Below, one piece after another: positions 42,288-52,848 of a DNA stretch of 64,000 nt. Under the pieces are notes generated by a model, which saw only the letters and a list, made by a program, of their open reading frames with translations, was not told the origin of the DNA and made no database searches. Made by a program: the position numbers and the translations under genes. Position 1 is the stretch's first letter, and each line of letters begins with the position of its first letter. The stretch lies in contig MCFL01000009.1 in the NCBI GenBank assembly GCA_002102555.1, forward strand, positions 62,001 through 126,000, written 5' to 3'. This DNA is from Catenaria anguillulae PL171. Taxonomy: Eukaryota; Blastocladiomycota; Blastocladiomycetes; Blastocladiales; Catenariaceae.

Positions 42288-43745
42288 TTACAAGGATGCA
42301 CGCATGGACGCGCCGACGGCCATCTGCCCGGCTTTTGCCCTGACCTGCGCCACCATGGCCTCGGTCACACCCCTGGCCTCCACGGCCGGATTGTACCCAA
42401 AGCGCTTCCTCGGGTCCTGCCACTTGCCCTGGCCATCTGCGCGCTTGACCTCGTCCATTTGCGGCTTGCGGTACACAACCACCACGGCGGCGCCACCCAA
42501 CCCCAAGTTGTGCTGCAAGGCAACCGCACGATCGACACCGGGCACTTGGCGGTCGCCGCACCACCCGCGCACTTGCCACGTGAGCTCGGCGCACTGGGCC
42601 AGACCCGTGGCGCCAAGCGGATGGCCCTTGGAAATGAGGCCGCCCGATGGGTTCACAACAAACTTGTTGCCATTGACGCCCGTGGCCACGATTCCGTGGG
42701 GTTGTTGGTGAAAGGAGTCGACGTACTTGACGGCGTTATCGACTAGGCCCAACCCGTCCACGGTCACGAGTTCGTTGGCAGAAAAGCAATCGTGCAATTC
42801 GCACACCTTGACTTGGTCGGGCGCCACACCCGCCATGCCCATGGCCCTGGCCGCGGCCATCTTGGTCATGTCCACGCCGGCAATCTTTCCAAAGTTGACT
42901 TGCTCGGGCTCGGGAGTGGATCCCTCAAAGTACCCGGGCAATGCGCCGGGCGCGTCCGTGGTCATGGCAATGCCGGCAATCTCGACGGCCTGCGGTCCGA
43001 GCCCGTGGCGCTTGACAAACGCCTCGCTGGCCACCACCACACACGCGGCGCCATCCGACGTTGGGCAGCATTGCAACATGGTGAGTGGGCCAAACACTTT
43101 GCGCGACTGCTCGACTTGCTCGAGCGTGTACTCGTCGCGGAACTGCGAGTATGGGTTGCGCACCGAGTGCGCATGGTTCTTTTGGCCAATCTTTGCCAGG
43201 ATGCGGCGCTGGTCCGTTTCGGCCGTGATGCCGCGCGCAGCGAGGTATTCCATGCCCGCGAGCCCAAAGATGGTGGGCGCCATGGGCCGGCGCAGGTCGA
43301 GCTCGTGCTTTGCCGAAATCACGCTCAAGTGCGGCTCAAGCGGGTTGCTGCGGTCGTTCCACACGCTGGCCAACGATCCGGGGGCCATCTTTTCAAACCC
43401 GAGGGCGAGGGCGCACTCTGCCGAGCCCGAAGCGACCGTGGCGTGTGCCAAGTACAAGGCCGACGAGCCCGTGGAGCAATTGTTGTTGACGTTGATAATC
43501 GGAATGCCCGTTTGGCCAAGCTCGTACAAGGCGCGCTGGCCCGCGGTCGAGTCGCCGTAGCAGTATCCGACGGCGGCAAACTGGACCTCCGGGTACGTCA
43601 GGTTGGCGTCCAGCAGGGCTTTGGTGGCAGCCTCGCGCGCCATGTGCGGGTAGTCGTCCGAGTCGGGGCGGCCGGGCTTGACAAAGCGGGTCATGCCGAC
43701 GCCGACGACGTAGACTTTTGGCGGGCGCGAGGAGGCGGTGGACAT
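42288..43745 (-). CDS. SCP2-type (SCPx-like) acetyl-CoA C-acyltransferase
   Basis: A 485-residue single-exon thiolase. Motifs: VYVVGVGMTRFVKPGRP (start of thiolase fold), INVNNNCSTGSSALYLA with the nucleophilic Cys, CELHDCFSANELVTVDGLGL, and NPSGGLISKGHPLGATGLAQ with the catalytic His. These place it in the SCPx/SCP2 thiolase clade, which cleaves branched or straight 3-oxoacyl-CoA in peroxisomes. There is no C-terminal SCP2 lipid-transfer domain. The last residues MRASL are at best a weak PTS1, so the compartment is uncertain. The start at 43745 is chosen because the upstream 61 codons match no thiolase. Confidence 0.92.
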   Translation of the reverse strand: MSTASSRPPKVYVVGVGMTRFVKPGRPDSDDYPHMAREAATKALLDANLTYPEVQFAAVGYCYGDSTAGQRALYELGQTGIPIINVNNNCSTGSSALYLAHATVASGSAECALALGFEKMAPGSLASVWNDRSNPLEPHLSVISAKHELDLRRPMAPTIFGLAGMEYLAARGITAETDQRRILAKIGQKNHAHSVRNPYSQFRDEYTLEQVEQSRKVFGPLTMLQCCPTSDGAACVVVASEAFVKRHGLGPQAVEIAGIAMTTDAPGALPGYFEGSTPEPEQVNFGKIAGVDMTKMAAARAMGMAGVAPDQVKVCELHDCFSANELVTVDGLGLVDNAVKYVDSFHQQPHGIVATGVNGNKFVVNPSGGLISKGHPLGATGLAQCAELTWQVRGWCGDRQVPGVDRAVALQHNLGLGGAAVVVVYRKPQMDEVKRADGQGKWQDPRKRFGYNPAVEARGVTEAMVAQVRAKAGQMAVGASMRASL

Positions 43746-44433
43746 GATGGTGTTAAGCTCGATGGGCAGTGGTTCTTTACTTGAGGGAGTCTCGGTGCGG
43801 ACGGAAGAGCGTCGAAACAAGGTTGCAGTGCGCCCACGTTTGCTATTGAAATGTCTGAAAAAAAAAATGGCGGGCAGCAGCGACGCGTCCGATCGGAGCG
43901 CCACCCACGAAATGAAATTCGATTCCACAATCCTTCATTCACATCCTTCATTCACATTCCCCCTGCGAGAGCGAGCACCTCCGTCGCTGTTGACCACAGT
44001 GCACCCAAGCGCACGCTGCCCGACTCCAAGCATCTGGACATCCAAAAGGCACCGATTCGAGTTTTGCAGCACGCGAGTCACATGTCCGTGCCGCTGCACC
44101 GTCAACACCGCCAACGTCCACCATCGATTCGGGCGACCTCGATCTGCAATAGTGAGCCATGGTCTACGCGTCAAGTCAAGTCGCGATCGCCATTTGGGTG
44201 CCGCAACTTGGCGCGACGCTCTCATCGCCAACAAGCAACAGTCTGGAGAAGCGCAAAGCGGCCCAAGAGACTGGCCAAGCAGCCGCCCACAAAGGCCAAT
44301 GGATCTCCTTGCGCAAGTGCCGGTGGCGATTACAGCTCGCGCTCGTCGTCGCGCGCAGGTGGCAGGAGTGGATGCCTATGTATGTACTGGGGCCGAACTC
44401 GCATGAAGCAAATGCCAAATCGACAAGAGCTAG
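43746..44433. other. Thiolase upstream region and unassigned DNA
   Basis: Overlapping ORFs exist on both strands but none shows domain or splice logic. Confidence 0.4.
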
Positions 44434-44816
44434 ATGGGCGAGGATGCCAAGGCCGTTGCAAAAGAAGAACTCGACAGCTTTGCCAAGGCGATTCTGCAAG
44501 CCAAGTTGATGTTCTTGTACCTGTCCGTGTGCAGCATCAAGTCGCGCCAGCCGCTGAGCCAAGAGCAGGTGGCCGAGATCAAGAAACGTGTGAAGTACTT
44601 CATTGCCGGTCCACACGTTCCCATGTACGACACGAGCAAACTCGCTGCTGTCTTGGTGCCCGAGGTCATCAAGCATCTTCTTCGCCATCAACCTCAACAC
44701 TCCCAGTATCGACAAGGATGACGAAGTGTTCAAACGCATGGCTCAAACAAACACTGTGCGAGTCCCTGATCGCGAACAAGAAGTCCAACTTGATTTAGCA
44801 TGGGCTCGTTGAGGAT
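44434..44816 (+). pseudogene. Broken coding-like ORF, family unknown
   Basis: From ATG 44434 a 95-codon frame reads as real protein: EELDSFAKAILQAKLMFLYL, SRQPLSQEQVAEIKKRVKYF, and MYDTSKLAAVLVPEVIKHLL. Coding character then jumps frame (INLNTPSIDKDDEVFKRMAQ near 44690-44745) and again (HGLVEDWLKRPSLQDAAQLM near 44800-44860), with stops between and no good splice pairs. It looks like a once-coding, now frameshifted gene, or an unspliced one with unusual junctions. It lies beside a transposase-like remnant. Confidence 0.4.
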
Positions 44817-45171
44817 TGGCTCAAGCGACCGTCCCTGCAAGACGCCGCTCAGCTCATGTTTCGGGATTGGATGAAGGTGTCGAGCGAGGTGCAAGCATGC
44901 GCTGAGCGAATTACTCTCATGGTGTGCGTCATTGAGCCAGAGCTCCGTTTTTTTTCAACTTTTTCCTTACCAGCGTCCTCGTTTCTCATTCCCAGCGATA
45001 CACACTTGACGCTACTCCTGTCCGGTGCGAGGTGTGAACGCGTGGTTTCCATGTGTTTACTGTTTGATTGGCGGTATGAAAGTTCCATATTGCTGTTCCT
45101 TTGCAACATTGCTTTTCCCTTGCATCATCCAAACTCACACTCATTCAACACAGGGATAAATCAAACAGCCC

Positions 45172-45720
45172 ATGACAACACAACCCATTGTTACCCACTT
45201 GCATTCCCGTACGACATGCACAATGGGCAAGTCCGAGCAGCCGACCCTCCAGTCAATGCTCGAGTGGTTCCATGGAGGCTTCCACCGGCTGTTCACTATC
45301 AACCAGGTGATTTACCACTCCGGGCAGATCCTATTTACCAAGCACACCTGGATGACATGGCTCAAGCTGAGAACAACCAAGCACAAGAGGATATTGGCAA
45401 GGCTATCGGTCTCAACGGTACAGCTGCTTTCTGGATCCTTGAGTTCTGCAAGAACCCTTTCCTGTATGCCATAGCAGACCCTTTCCACCTGCTCTGCGAG
45501 AATGTCATCCCAAACCTTTGGAAGATCTCTGCTGGCTCGAGCGGATTTGTACGTGGGACAAGCTCCGATACTACCTTGGCACAGAATACAAGGCTCTGAA
45601 GCGCAAGTACGAGTATTCGGCGACCTTTGCAGGGCCAAGATCATGCCCTGGCAAGTCTCGAGCAAGTGCGCCAGGCCGTCTAAGGGTAAAATGTTTTGTT
45701 CCCAAGGGATCATGTGAGCA
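45172..45720 (+). mobile_element. Transposase-like remnant
   Basis: In frame around 45375-45545 the text reads IGLNGTAAFWILEFCKNPFL then YAIADPFHLLCENVIPNLWK ending KISAG. The layout (short 'I-L-N-G' lead, aromatic run, D-P-x-H-L-x2-E-N-x2-P-N-L-W) resembles the conserved 'MHLxxENxxPNL' stretch of plant- and fungal-type CACTA/KDZ-like transposases. No terminal inverted repeats, flanking duplications or complete ORF are seen, and the frame breaks at 45600. A further shifted piece TWDKLRYYLGTEYKALKRKY (45545-45600) may continue it. Confidence 0.42.
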
Positions 45721-46512
45721 TTTTGCCCAAAGCTGAGGATTGCACGTGAGTTGGCCAGGTTTGCGTCTTGTTCCGTTTGTTTGTTGTTTCAGTTCTCTAT
45801 CTTGGATTAAATGATGACAATATACAGTTAAGTGATCTTTTTCCATCTGTTTGCTCCTGTGCCATTGGGCAGCTAATGGGGCCTGTTTGAATCAACAGAG
45901 AGCTAGGAGCTGCTGGGACAGCCCCATATTGGTCTGATTGGCGCTTCCACACTAGCCAAGCTTAAACAGACAGGTTGCACATGAGCTCGGTCGATTCGTC
46001 ACGGAGGGATAAAACACTAAATGAACGAATGGATCGAATGACAAGCGGTACACTGGACTCTCACGTTGGCGGCAGAGATTCCCATTCTTGTCCGTTTCCG
46101 CCTGTCAGGTATTGAAGCTCTGTTCAGTTTCGTTTGGCTGACGCATTGCCATTCTGATCCAAACTAATTTGGGCCATCCATTCTTGATCGTTCTCGCCCG
46201 CTTTTGTCAACAGTCCATTTATACGACGGCATTTTCAAGAGTACGGAGTCGGTCAGGAAACCTTAATCCCGACAGACACCCGAGGTACACGGACAGATCC
46301 GAGTCAGAGCCACGACGCGTCTGGTCCTAAGCCGTCGATATCGCTGCTGACAGTTGCCTGTTGACACCAATACGATGATATGTGATCATGCCAAGAACAA
46401 GAAGCTAAACTTCGAATTCAGGGCATTCAATGAGGTGGCAAAAGGCACTCACAAGGCCATATTGTACAGAACTCAATGCAATCGATGAAAAGTCGCCGTT
46501 AATCTCGGAAAA
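45721..46512. other. Gene-poor interval before IFT80
   Basis: About 790 bp with no supported ORF; possibly further element debris. The IFT80 promoter should be at its right end. Confidence 0.45.
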
Positions 46513-49131
46513 ATGCGTCTCAAGATCCACAACAACCCGACCCAGCGTGCGTCCTTTCGCGTTTCCATGGCTGATCCGACCGCGAAACTTGCATGGGAAA
46601 CTCACACGCACCCCCCCCCCCCCCGAAAAATAACAGACTCGGATGCCGTGGCGTGCCTCACCTACTCGCCGGCCACCTCCGACATGTACACCCTGGGCGA
46701 CGACCAGCGCTTCGTCCGGTGGTCGTCGGACTCGCCAGCCGACCCCAACGGCCCGCCAATATCCACACCACTGTTCCCGTCCTCGGCCTCGGCCTCGGCA
46801 TCCCAACAACAAAAGATCTTTTACACCTCGCTGCACTGGTCACCCACTCCGAAATCCGACCTGGTCGTCGCCGGCTCGTCTGACGGAAAACTGATTCTCG
46901 CGTCGCGCAACGCCACCCGTATCGACAAGGTGCTTGGCGACGCCCACCGCGGCGCCATCCTGTGCGTGGCGTGGTCGCTGGATGCCGCGACACTGCTGAG
47001 TGCGGGCGAAGATGGCCTGCTCAAGATCTGGTCCAAGTCGGGCATGTTGCGATCCACGCTCGTCACACAGCCTTTGCCCGTGTTTTGTGCGGCGTGGGCG
47101 GCGGCAGGCGATGCAGTGCTGTACACGTCTGGAAAGTCATTGTGTGTGAAGCCATTGTCGGCCGGGTCAAAGCCGTTGGTTTGGCGCGCACATGATGGGT
47201 TGGTCACAAAACTGGCGTGGAATGAAACCACGGGTTTGGTTGTCTCGGGTGGGGAAGACAAGAAATACAAGGTCTGGGATGCGTTTGGGCGGCTCTTGTT
47301 CTCGTCGCAAATGCTCGAGCATCCCGTCACGAGCGTGGCGTGGACGACAGCCGGAGATGCATTTGCCGTGGGAACATGGAATGGCGTCAGGGTATGTGAT
47401 CGGCTCGGGGTATGTATGTTTTATGCTTTCACATGCTCGCTTGCGCACATTGGGCTCAAGAATGCATCCCATTTTGACATCATGCAATAGTGGACGCTGG
47501 CGGCTGCCTCGATTGATTGTGGCTCGCTCCTCTCACTGTGCTGGCTGCCCGACGGTACCTCGCTCGCCTACTCTTCGGCACGTGGCCACGTTGGATTCGC
47601 GCACCTGGTCGACCGCCGTGTCGAATGGCGACATATTGAAGTGGAAGTGCTCGACGACAAGATTGTCAGCGTGCGCGACGCGAGCTCGGGACATGAAGAG
47701 CAACTGGATTTCAAGGACAAACTAGTTCACGTCGGCATTGCCTTTGGCCAGGTGCTCCTCTTGACCAAGGCACACGCACATGTGTTTGCGTTTGGGAAAT
47801 CGCTCTGCACTTTTGATCTGCCCGGCGCATCTACCGCTGCCAGCGGTGGCGGCAGCGGCTTTCGCATCGTGTGTGTGCGCCAATCCAAATCGCACTTTGC
47901 CGTGCTCGATGCTACGGGCACCATTTCGATCCTTACCTATTCTGGCCGCGCATCTGCATCCATCAAGCTCGCATCACCCAATGCCGCCGCACTGGTTCAC
48001 GACTCTGTGCTTGCGCTCAACGACGAAGTCTTGGCGGTGCGTGACCCGGCCAACGAATGCTCCGTCCTCTTGTACGACCTGACCACGGGCAAACCCATGA
48101 CGCCGGGGCTCACGCACTCTGCGCCCATCAAGCTGGTCGATGTGGACCACGGGACCCCCGGTGCCGGATACGCCGCGACGCACTTGGTGCTTGTGGACAA
48201 AAACAACGACCTGCTGCTTGCCCCCATTACGCCCCGGCTGGGCGCGCTCGTCAAGCTCGCAGGCATGGTGGAGAGCGCCCGGTTTGACGAAGAGTCGCCC
48301 GTGCTTGCAGCCGTGGTCGATCACAAGCTCACATTTCTCATGTACCCGGCTGTGGTGCTGGTGGACCCAGACTTAAGGGGGCTCACGCGCAAGGTGGTCA
48401 AGGACGCGGCAGTCAAGGCCGCACGCATTGCGTGGTTTTCGAAATCGCAGTGCGCTTTGCGGCGCACAGATGGGTCGTCCATGGTGGTGGCTTACACGTG
48501 TCCGTATACCAGGCATGTGCATTTGCTTGCTGCAAGAAAGAAATGGGATGCCATGGTCACGCTGGGACGTGCCGCCAAATCGCGCGAGGTGTGGGCCGTG
48601 ATTGCCGGGCTTGCGGTTCAGGGCAACGAGCTGAATACGGCCGAGGTGGCGTATGCAGCCGTGGACATGGCCGACAAGGTGAGCTACCTCGGGTACATTA
48701 AGGAGATTAGCAAAAGTGCTGAGGTCCGGAACGCTGAAGTATTGGTATTCAAGCGCATGTTTCGGGAGGCCGAGGGAGTGCTTGTGGCGAGTGGAAATGG
48801 GTTTTGGGCTGTCCGAATGTGGTGTGGACTGCACCAGTGGGATCGGTACGAGAATGCTTCTTGCATTTGTCCTCTGCAGCAATCTGACATTGGCAACAAC
48901 ATCCACGCATTCGTTTTTCACAGGGCGTTGGACGTGGCCACAAGGTTCAAAGAGTATCTCCCCGTCGTGCTGGCCGCAAGGCAAGAGTTTTTGGCGCGCA
49001 TGGGTGGGTTGGAGGAAAAGAACAAGCGGTTTGTGCAGGCATTGCAGCAAGTCGATGGTGGGGTTATCAATAAGGAGCGGGTCAGGGCGTTGGTGAGGCA
49101 AGAAGAGACCAAGGTTGGGTTGGCTCGGTGA
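46513..49131 (+). CDS. IFT80: Intraflagellar transport protein IFT80
   Basis: Exons 46513-47409, 47491-48845 and 48924-49131 join in phase to give 819 residues, close to other IFT80s. It begins MRLKI, as the family does. Two WD40 propellers follow: ACLTYSPATSDMYTLGDDQR, ILCVAWSLDAATLLSAGEDG, LVTKLAWNETTGLVVSGGED, SVAWTTAGDAFAVGTWNGVR, and in exon 2 LSLCWLPDGTSLAYSSARGH. The C-terminal helical part includes YLGYIKEISKSAEVRNAEVL and, across the last intron, HQWDRALDVATRFKEYLPVV. IFT80 is an IFT-B subunit needed to assemble flagella, so this organism should make flagellated cells. A 14-base C run sits in codons 33-38. Confidence 0.94.
46611..46624 (+). repeat. C14 homopolymer inside IFT80 exon 1
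   Basis: Fourteen consecutive C at codons 33-38 encode Pro residues between a His-Thr-His stretch and Arg-Lys-Ile. Any length change not divisible by three would truncate the protein. Confidence 0.85.
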
Positions 49132-49587
49132 TTTTGATATGGTTGTCAGTTGCTTTCCCTATGCTTGACTTGTCTTTACATGTCGACACTACACATTGTC
49201 TCTCTTTTTGTGTCTACATGCTCTGGCGCAGCGTTCCCACGCTCACATGGACACATATGGTGGAGCTCGGGCGATCGGCGTGCCTCTGCCTCTGCTCATT
49301 GATTGATGAGATCGATGAGTTGAGTCGAAAAATTCTCAAAGTGAACATGCAAACATTTGAAGTGATACATCACCACACATTGCCACAGGGCGATTGTGTC
49401 GACTGCCAACTACGCGCATTCAGCCGGAATCGGTGCCTACTTCTCACTCGAGTGCTTGGTTTTCACTTGTTTACCGGGGGTCCTGACCCTTGCTTGATTC
49501 CATTCTCTTTTGGCCAGGATCACCGCCCTCATCTCCTACCCAGAAGCAAGCGCACGCTCTGTTTTTCTGATTTGAGCGCCGGCAACA
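49132..49587. other. Intergenic
   Basis: Promoter region of the next gene; no ORF of note. Confidence 0.5.
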
Positions 49588-52581
49588 ATGGCCAACCGTC
49601 AACGACCTCCATCGGCATCGGCGACCGGCTCTGCGGCAGCCGTGGCCGCTCCCGCTGCTGCCCCTTCTGCCCCGCCAACTGTCCCCGACCGCATCAAGCT
49701 GCGCATCGTGGTCCATCTGCCCGCCGTCTCCACAGACATGGCCGATCCGGCAGGTGGTGTCTCCAGCAACGCCAGCAATGCCAATTCCGCCGCGGTGCGC
49801 CGGTCGCGGGTGTCGACCTCGTCCATGTGGTCGTCCATCTCATCCAGCAGTACCCGCCAGCCAAATGCGCTGGGCCTCGGCGACCGCCGGTTTGTCATTT
49901 TCGGATCCAGGGCGTGGACCGTTGCCCACCTCAAGCAGGCTGTCCGATCCGAGTACCAAGCAATGTACTGCACTGCTACCGTCTCCGACAGTGACGGTGC
50001 CGAGGACGGCGAGACCAATGCTGGTTATGCTGCCAAACCCCTGCCCGACTACATCGCGATCCAAGACTCGGAGGGCTTTGATGCTGCCCCACACTGCCTC
50101 GTCGGCGACTTTTTCGATGAGTCCAACATTGTCAACGTGGTTGTGCCCGTGGACCCGCCGCTCATGCGCGCCAGCAGCAAGCGTCGACGCACACACTCGT
50201 CGCCATCGTCCTCGTCGCGTGCGTCTCCTGCCGCCTTGCCCAAACAAGCCAACGGATCGCAATCTTCGCAGGAACCTCCGCGTAAGATCCAGCGCAAGGC
50301 AGGCACTCGCACGGCTGTGCCCGACACGCCGCCGGCTCACCTGGACCCGAACCCGACGCTCGACCAAACCCCACGCGCAAGCACAAACACGTTTTTGACG
50401 TCGCCACGCCTGTTCCGCCTCCCGAGACCCGCGACTGCCGCCGTGCCGCCCGTCTCCACCAACGACATTCTCGCGCGCTCGTCCACGGCCGAAGAAGACA
50501 ATGCCAACGACAAGGACGATCCTATGGACATTGACTCGTCGCCGCACTCGGCGGCATTTGATCCAGATGCCACGCTGACGCCGCGCAGGGGCAAATTTGC
50601 CGTGCTCACGTCTCATGATGAGGAAGACGACGACGACGACGACGAGCGGCATGCCGACGATGAGCGCGAGCGTGAGCATGGGAACCGGACACCGGTCCCG
50701 TTTGCTGCGGCGAGCATGTTGCATGCCAATGGCGCTCCGGCAAGTAGTAGTCGAAGGGTGCCTTCGCCCATGCCCATGGCTGCGCCGATTGCATTGGCCA
50801 GTGTCCACGTGGCAAGCGCTGAGGCTGGTCAGGCGGAGGTGAAGCCCCCAAAGGGAAAGCGCTGGGCGGTCATTCAAAGGGAGAGGGAGGCTGCTGAGCT
50901 GGCGCTTGATAAGCAGCAGCCAGCGGCCGAGGCGGCCGTTGTGGTTCAGGAGCAGGATCGGGCTGAACAAGAGCAAGAGCAAGTGGACGTGGAGGAGGAA
51001 GCGGAGGCCGAGCCCAGCAAGCAAGAGTCGCCCAAGGGTCCACGCACACGTGCCCGCACGGCCAGCATGACGCTCGAAAAGGTTGGTGAGGCCCCGGCCG
51101 CCGCCGCGGCTGCCAATGCTCCTCGCACTAGAGCCGCGCTCAAGCGTTCCAGCACCGAGCCTGTGTCGCAGGCCCCAGAGCCTGAGCCAAAGAAGAAGAA
51201 GCGCGGCCGTCCGGCAAAGAAGACCCAACAACAGGCACAAGAAGAACCCGAGGCCTCCATCGCCGTTGCTGTTGTCGAAACTGAACCGCCTGTTGCCCCG
51301 CCGCAACCTGTGCAGCCCGAGCCAACAAAGAAGAAGCGCGGTCGCCCGCCCAAAAAGAACAATTTGGCGGCGCAACCGGAACCGCAGGCCGCAGATACCG
51401 CCCCTGTTGCCGATGCAGACACGGAACTACCTTCGGCCTCGTCACCTGCCCTCAAACCCGTGTCTCCTGCTAAAGCGTTATCGCCAGCCAAGCCCAAGTC
51501 GCGCTCGCCATCGCCGGCTACAACCAAATCGGTTTCCCCAGCACGGTCTGTGTCGACGCCGACACCGCCAGCCAAGGTGCAGAAACCACGGGCCGCGACG
51601 CCGTCGCCGACCAAGCCTGTGATTGAGCAAGTTGACAAGGCCGACTGGGCTGTCGACGAAAGCAACTCGGTGAGTGGCATTGACGCCGACGCCGGCTCGG
51701 TGGCCGCCATGGACGTGGACGATGTGTCTGTTGCCGACTCGACTGCAACCAGCGAAATGGCTGCTCCCTCTGATGCACCTGTCGCGGACGGCGACGCCGA
51801 CGATGCCTCGGACGCTGATTCTTCCTCATCCTCGTCTTCGTCGTCTTCTTCCTCGGATGACGATGACGACCACTCTGACGACGGCGACACATCGTCCGAC
51901 TCTGGCGACGAGCAAGACGAGCCCGTCATGTACGAAAGCGTCAAGGAAACTCCTCGTCTTGCGCCCGCAGACACGTCCGATGTGGCCCCACCTTCACCCG
52001 TCCCCTCGATTCCGGCACGTGCAGGTCCCATGTCGCCTACCATGCCACGCCCGCCCTCGTCGCTTGCCTCGCCCGCACCCGGCGTGCCCGTCTCTGTGCC
52101 CGTACCGGCACGTCAACCATCTGCACCTGCACCTACCCCTGCCGCACATGCACTCGGCATCCCAACGCTCACATCGCTGCTCAATTCGGCCAATCTCATG
52201 AAGTCGGTGGCGCTGTCGGCAAGCGCAACGGGCAGGTCCACGGGTGCTGCACCCCAACAAACTGCACCCATGCGCCCGCCCGCGGTCGCGCCCAAGCCGA
52301 CCATCAAGCCCCTGGTCGGTGTGGCGGCAAAGTTGCTCGCACGTACGCGTCCTGGACCCGCAGGTGGGCCACGAGCGGATGGGCGCAAGGCCGAGGCGAG
52401 TGGTCGGCCAGCCGCCAAGGCGGATGAGAGTGAGAGTAGCAGCAGTAGTAGCAGCAGCTCGTCGTCGTCGTCCAGTTCGGATTCCGATTCCGATCAAGAC
52501 AAGGAGGATGCGGGCAAGGTCAGGTATGCGCCCAAGCGAAAGGCAAAGAAGAGTGGGTTGGCAATGTTGGGTGCGCGGTGA
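49588..52581 (+). CDS. Large disordered nuclear protein, coilin-like N-terminus with AT-hooks
   Basis: A 997-residue single exon. Residues about 35-190 could be a ubiquitin-like coilin N-domain: RIKLRIVVHLP, RRFVIFGSRAWTVAHLKQAV, DYIAIQDSEGFDAAPHCLVG, and ESNIVNVVVPVD follow the coilin order (strand, 'T/S-x2-L' helix, 'EGF' strand, 'D-x-I-V-x-V'). A basic RASSKRRRTHSS follows. The middle is acidic and repetitive with two AT-hook-like KKKKRGRPAKK and KKKRGRPPKK cores about 45 residues apart, then SP-rich and Ser/Asp runs. The C-terminus has GVAAKLLARTR and a serine run into KRKAKKSGLA. Coilin organises Cajal bodies; AT-hooks bind A/T minor groove. The fold assignment is tentative; nuclear location is likely. 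Confidence 0.5.
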   Translation: MANRQRPPSASATGSAAAVAAPAAAPSAPPTVPDRIKLRIVVHLPAVSTDMADPAGGVSSNASNANSAAVRRSRVSTSSMWSSISSSSTRQPNALGLGDRRFVIFGSRAWTVAHLKQAVRSEYQAMYCTATVSDSDGAEDGETNAGYAAKPLPDYIAIQDSEGFDAAPHCLVGDFFDESNIVNVVVPVDPPLMRASSKRRRTHSSPSSSSRASPAALPKQANGSQSSQEPPRKIQRKAGTRTAVPDTPPAHLDPNPTLDQTPRASTNTFLTSPRLFRLPRPATAAVPPVSTNDILARSSTAEEDNANDKDDPMDIDSSPHSAAFDPDATLTPRRGKFAVLTSHDEEDDDDDDERHADDEREREHGNRTPVPFAAASMLHANGAPASSSRRVPSPMPMAAPIALASVHVASAEAGQAEVKPPKGKRWAVIQREREAAELALDKQQPAAEAAVVVQEQDRAEQEQEQVDVEEEAEAEPSKQESPKGPRTRARTASMTLEKVGEAPAAAAAANAPRTRAALKRSSTEPVSQAPEPEPKKKKRGRPAKKTQQQAQEEPEASIAVAVVETEPPVAPPQPVQPEPTKKKRGRPPKKNNLAAQPEPQAADTAPVADADTELPSASSPALKPVSPAKALSPAKPKSRSPSPATTKSVSPARSVSTPTPPAKVQKPRAATPSPTKPVIEQVDKADWAVDESNSVSGIDADAGSVAAMDVDDVSVADSTATSEMAAPSDAPVADGDADDASDADSSSSSSSSSSSSDDDDDHSDDGDTSSDSGDEQDEPVMYESVKETPRLAPADTSDVAPPSPVPSIPARAGPMSPTMPRPPSSLASPAPGVPVSVPVPARQPSAPAPTPAAHALGIPTLTSLLNSANLMKSVALSASATGRSTGAAPQQTAPMRPPAVAPKPTIKPLVGVAAKLLARTRPGPAGGPRADGRKAEASGRPAAKADESESSSSSSSSSSSSSSSDSDSDQDKEDAGKVRYAPKRKAKKSGLAMLGAR

Positions 52582-52848
52582 GGAAACGGCGTCGTGTACC
52601 TGTTTCCTTGTTCTTTGGAGTATTTGGTGTCATTTTGTAGTTGTAATTTGGTATTTAGCTTTTTGACCATCTCAACAGAGCCCTCCTCCAAGGATTTGTC
52701 TTCTTAATGGCGGCCGGCCAGGCCACGCTCTCCAACTCAAGAGCGACGTGGAAATCGTCTCAAGTTGATAGGAGGCATGTCGGGAACTTGAACTTTGCGA
52801 AACAATACATTCATAGCTCGACCGCTATCAGCATTGCACTTAGCGATC

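Noticed and set aside
42792..43784. 330-codon frame antisense to the thiolase
   Set aside because: Shadow of a well-recognised thiolase.
49840..51375. 511-codon antisense frame over the coilin-like gene (and 50946-52043 in another frame)
   Set aside because: Low-complexity GC-rich coding DNA gives shadow ORFs; no domains, and it ends arbitrarily.
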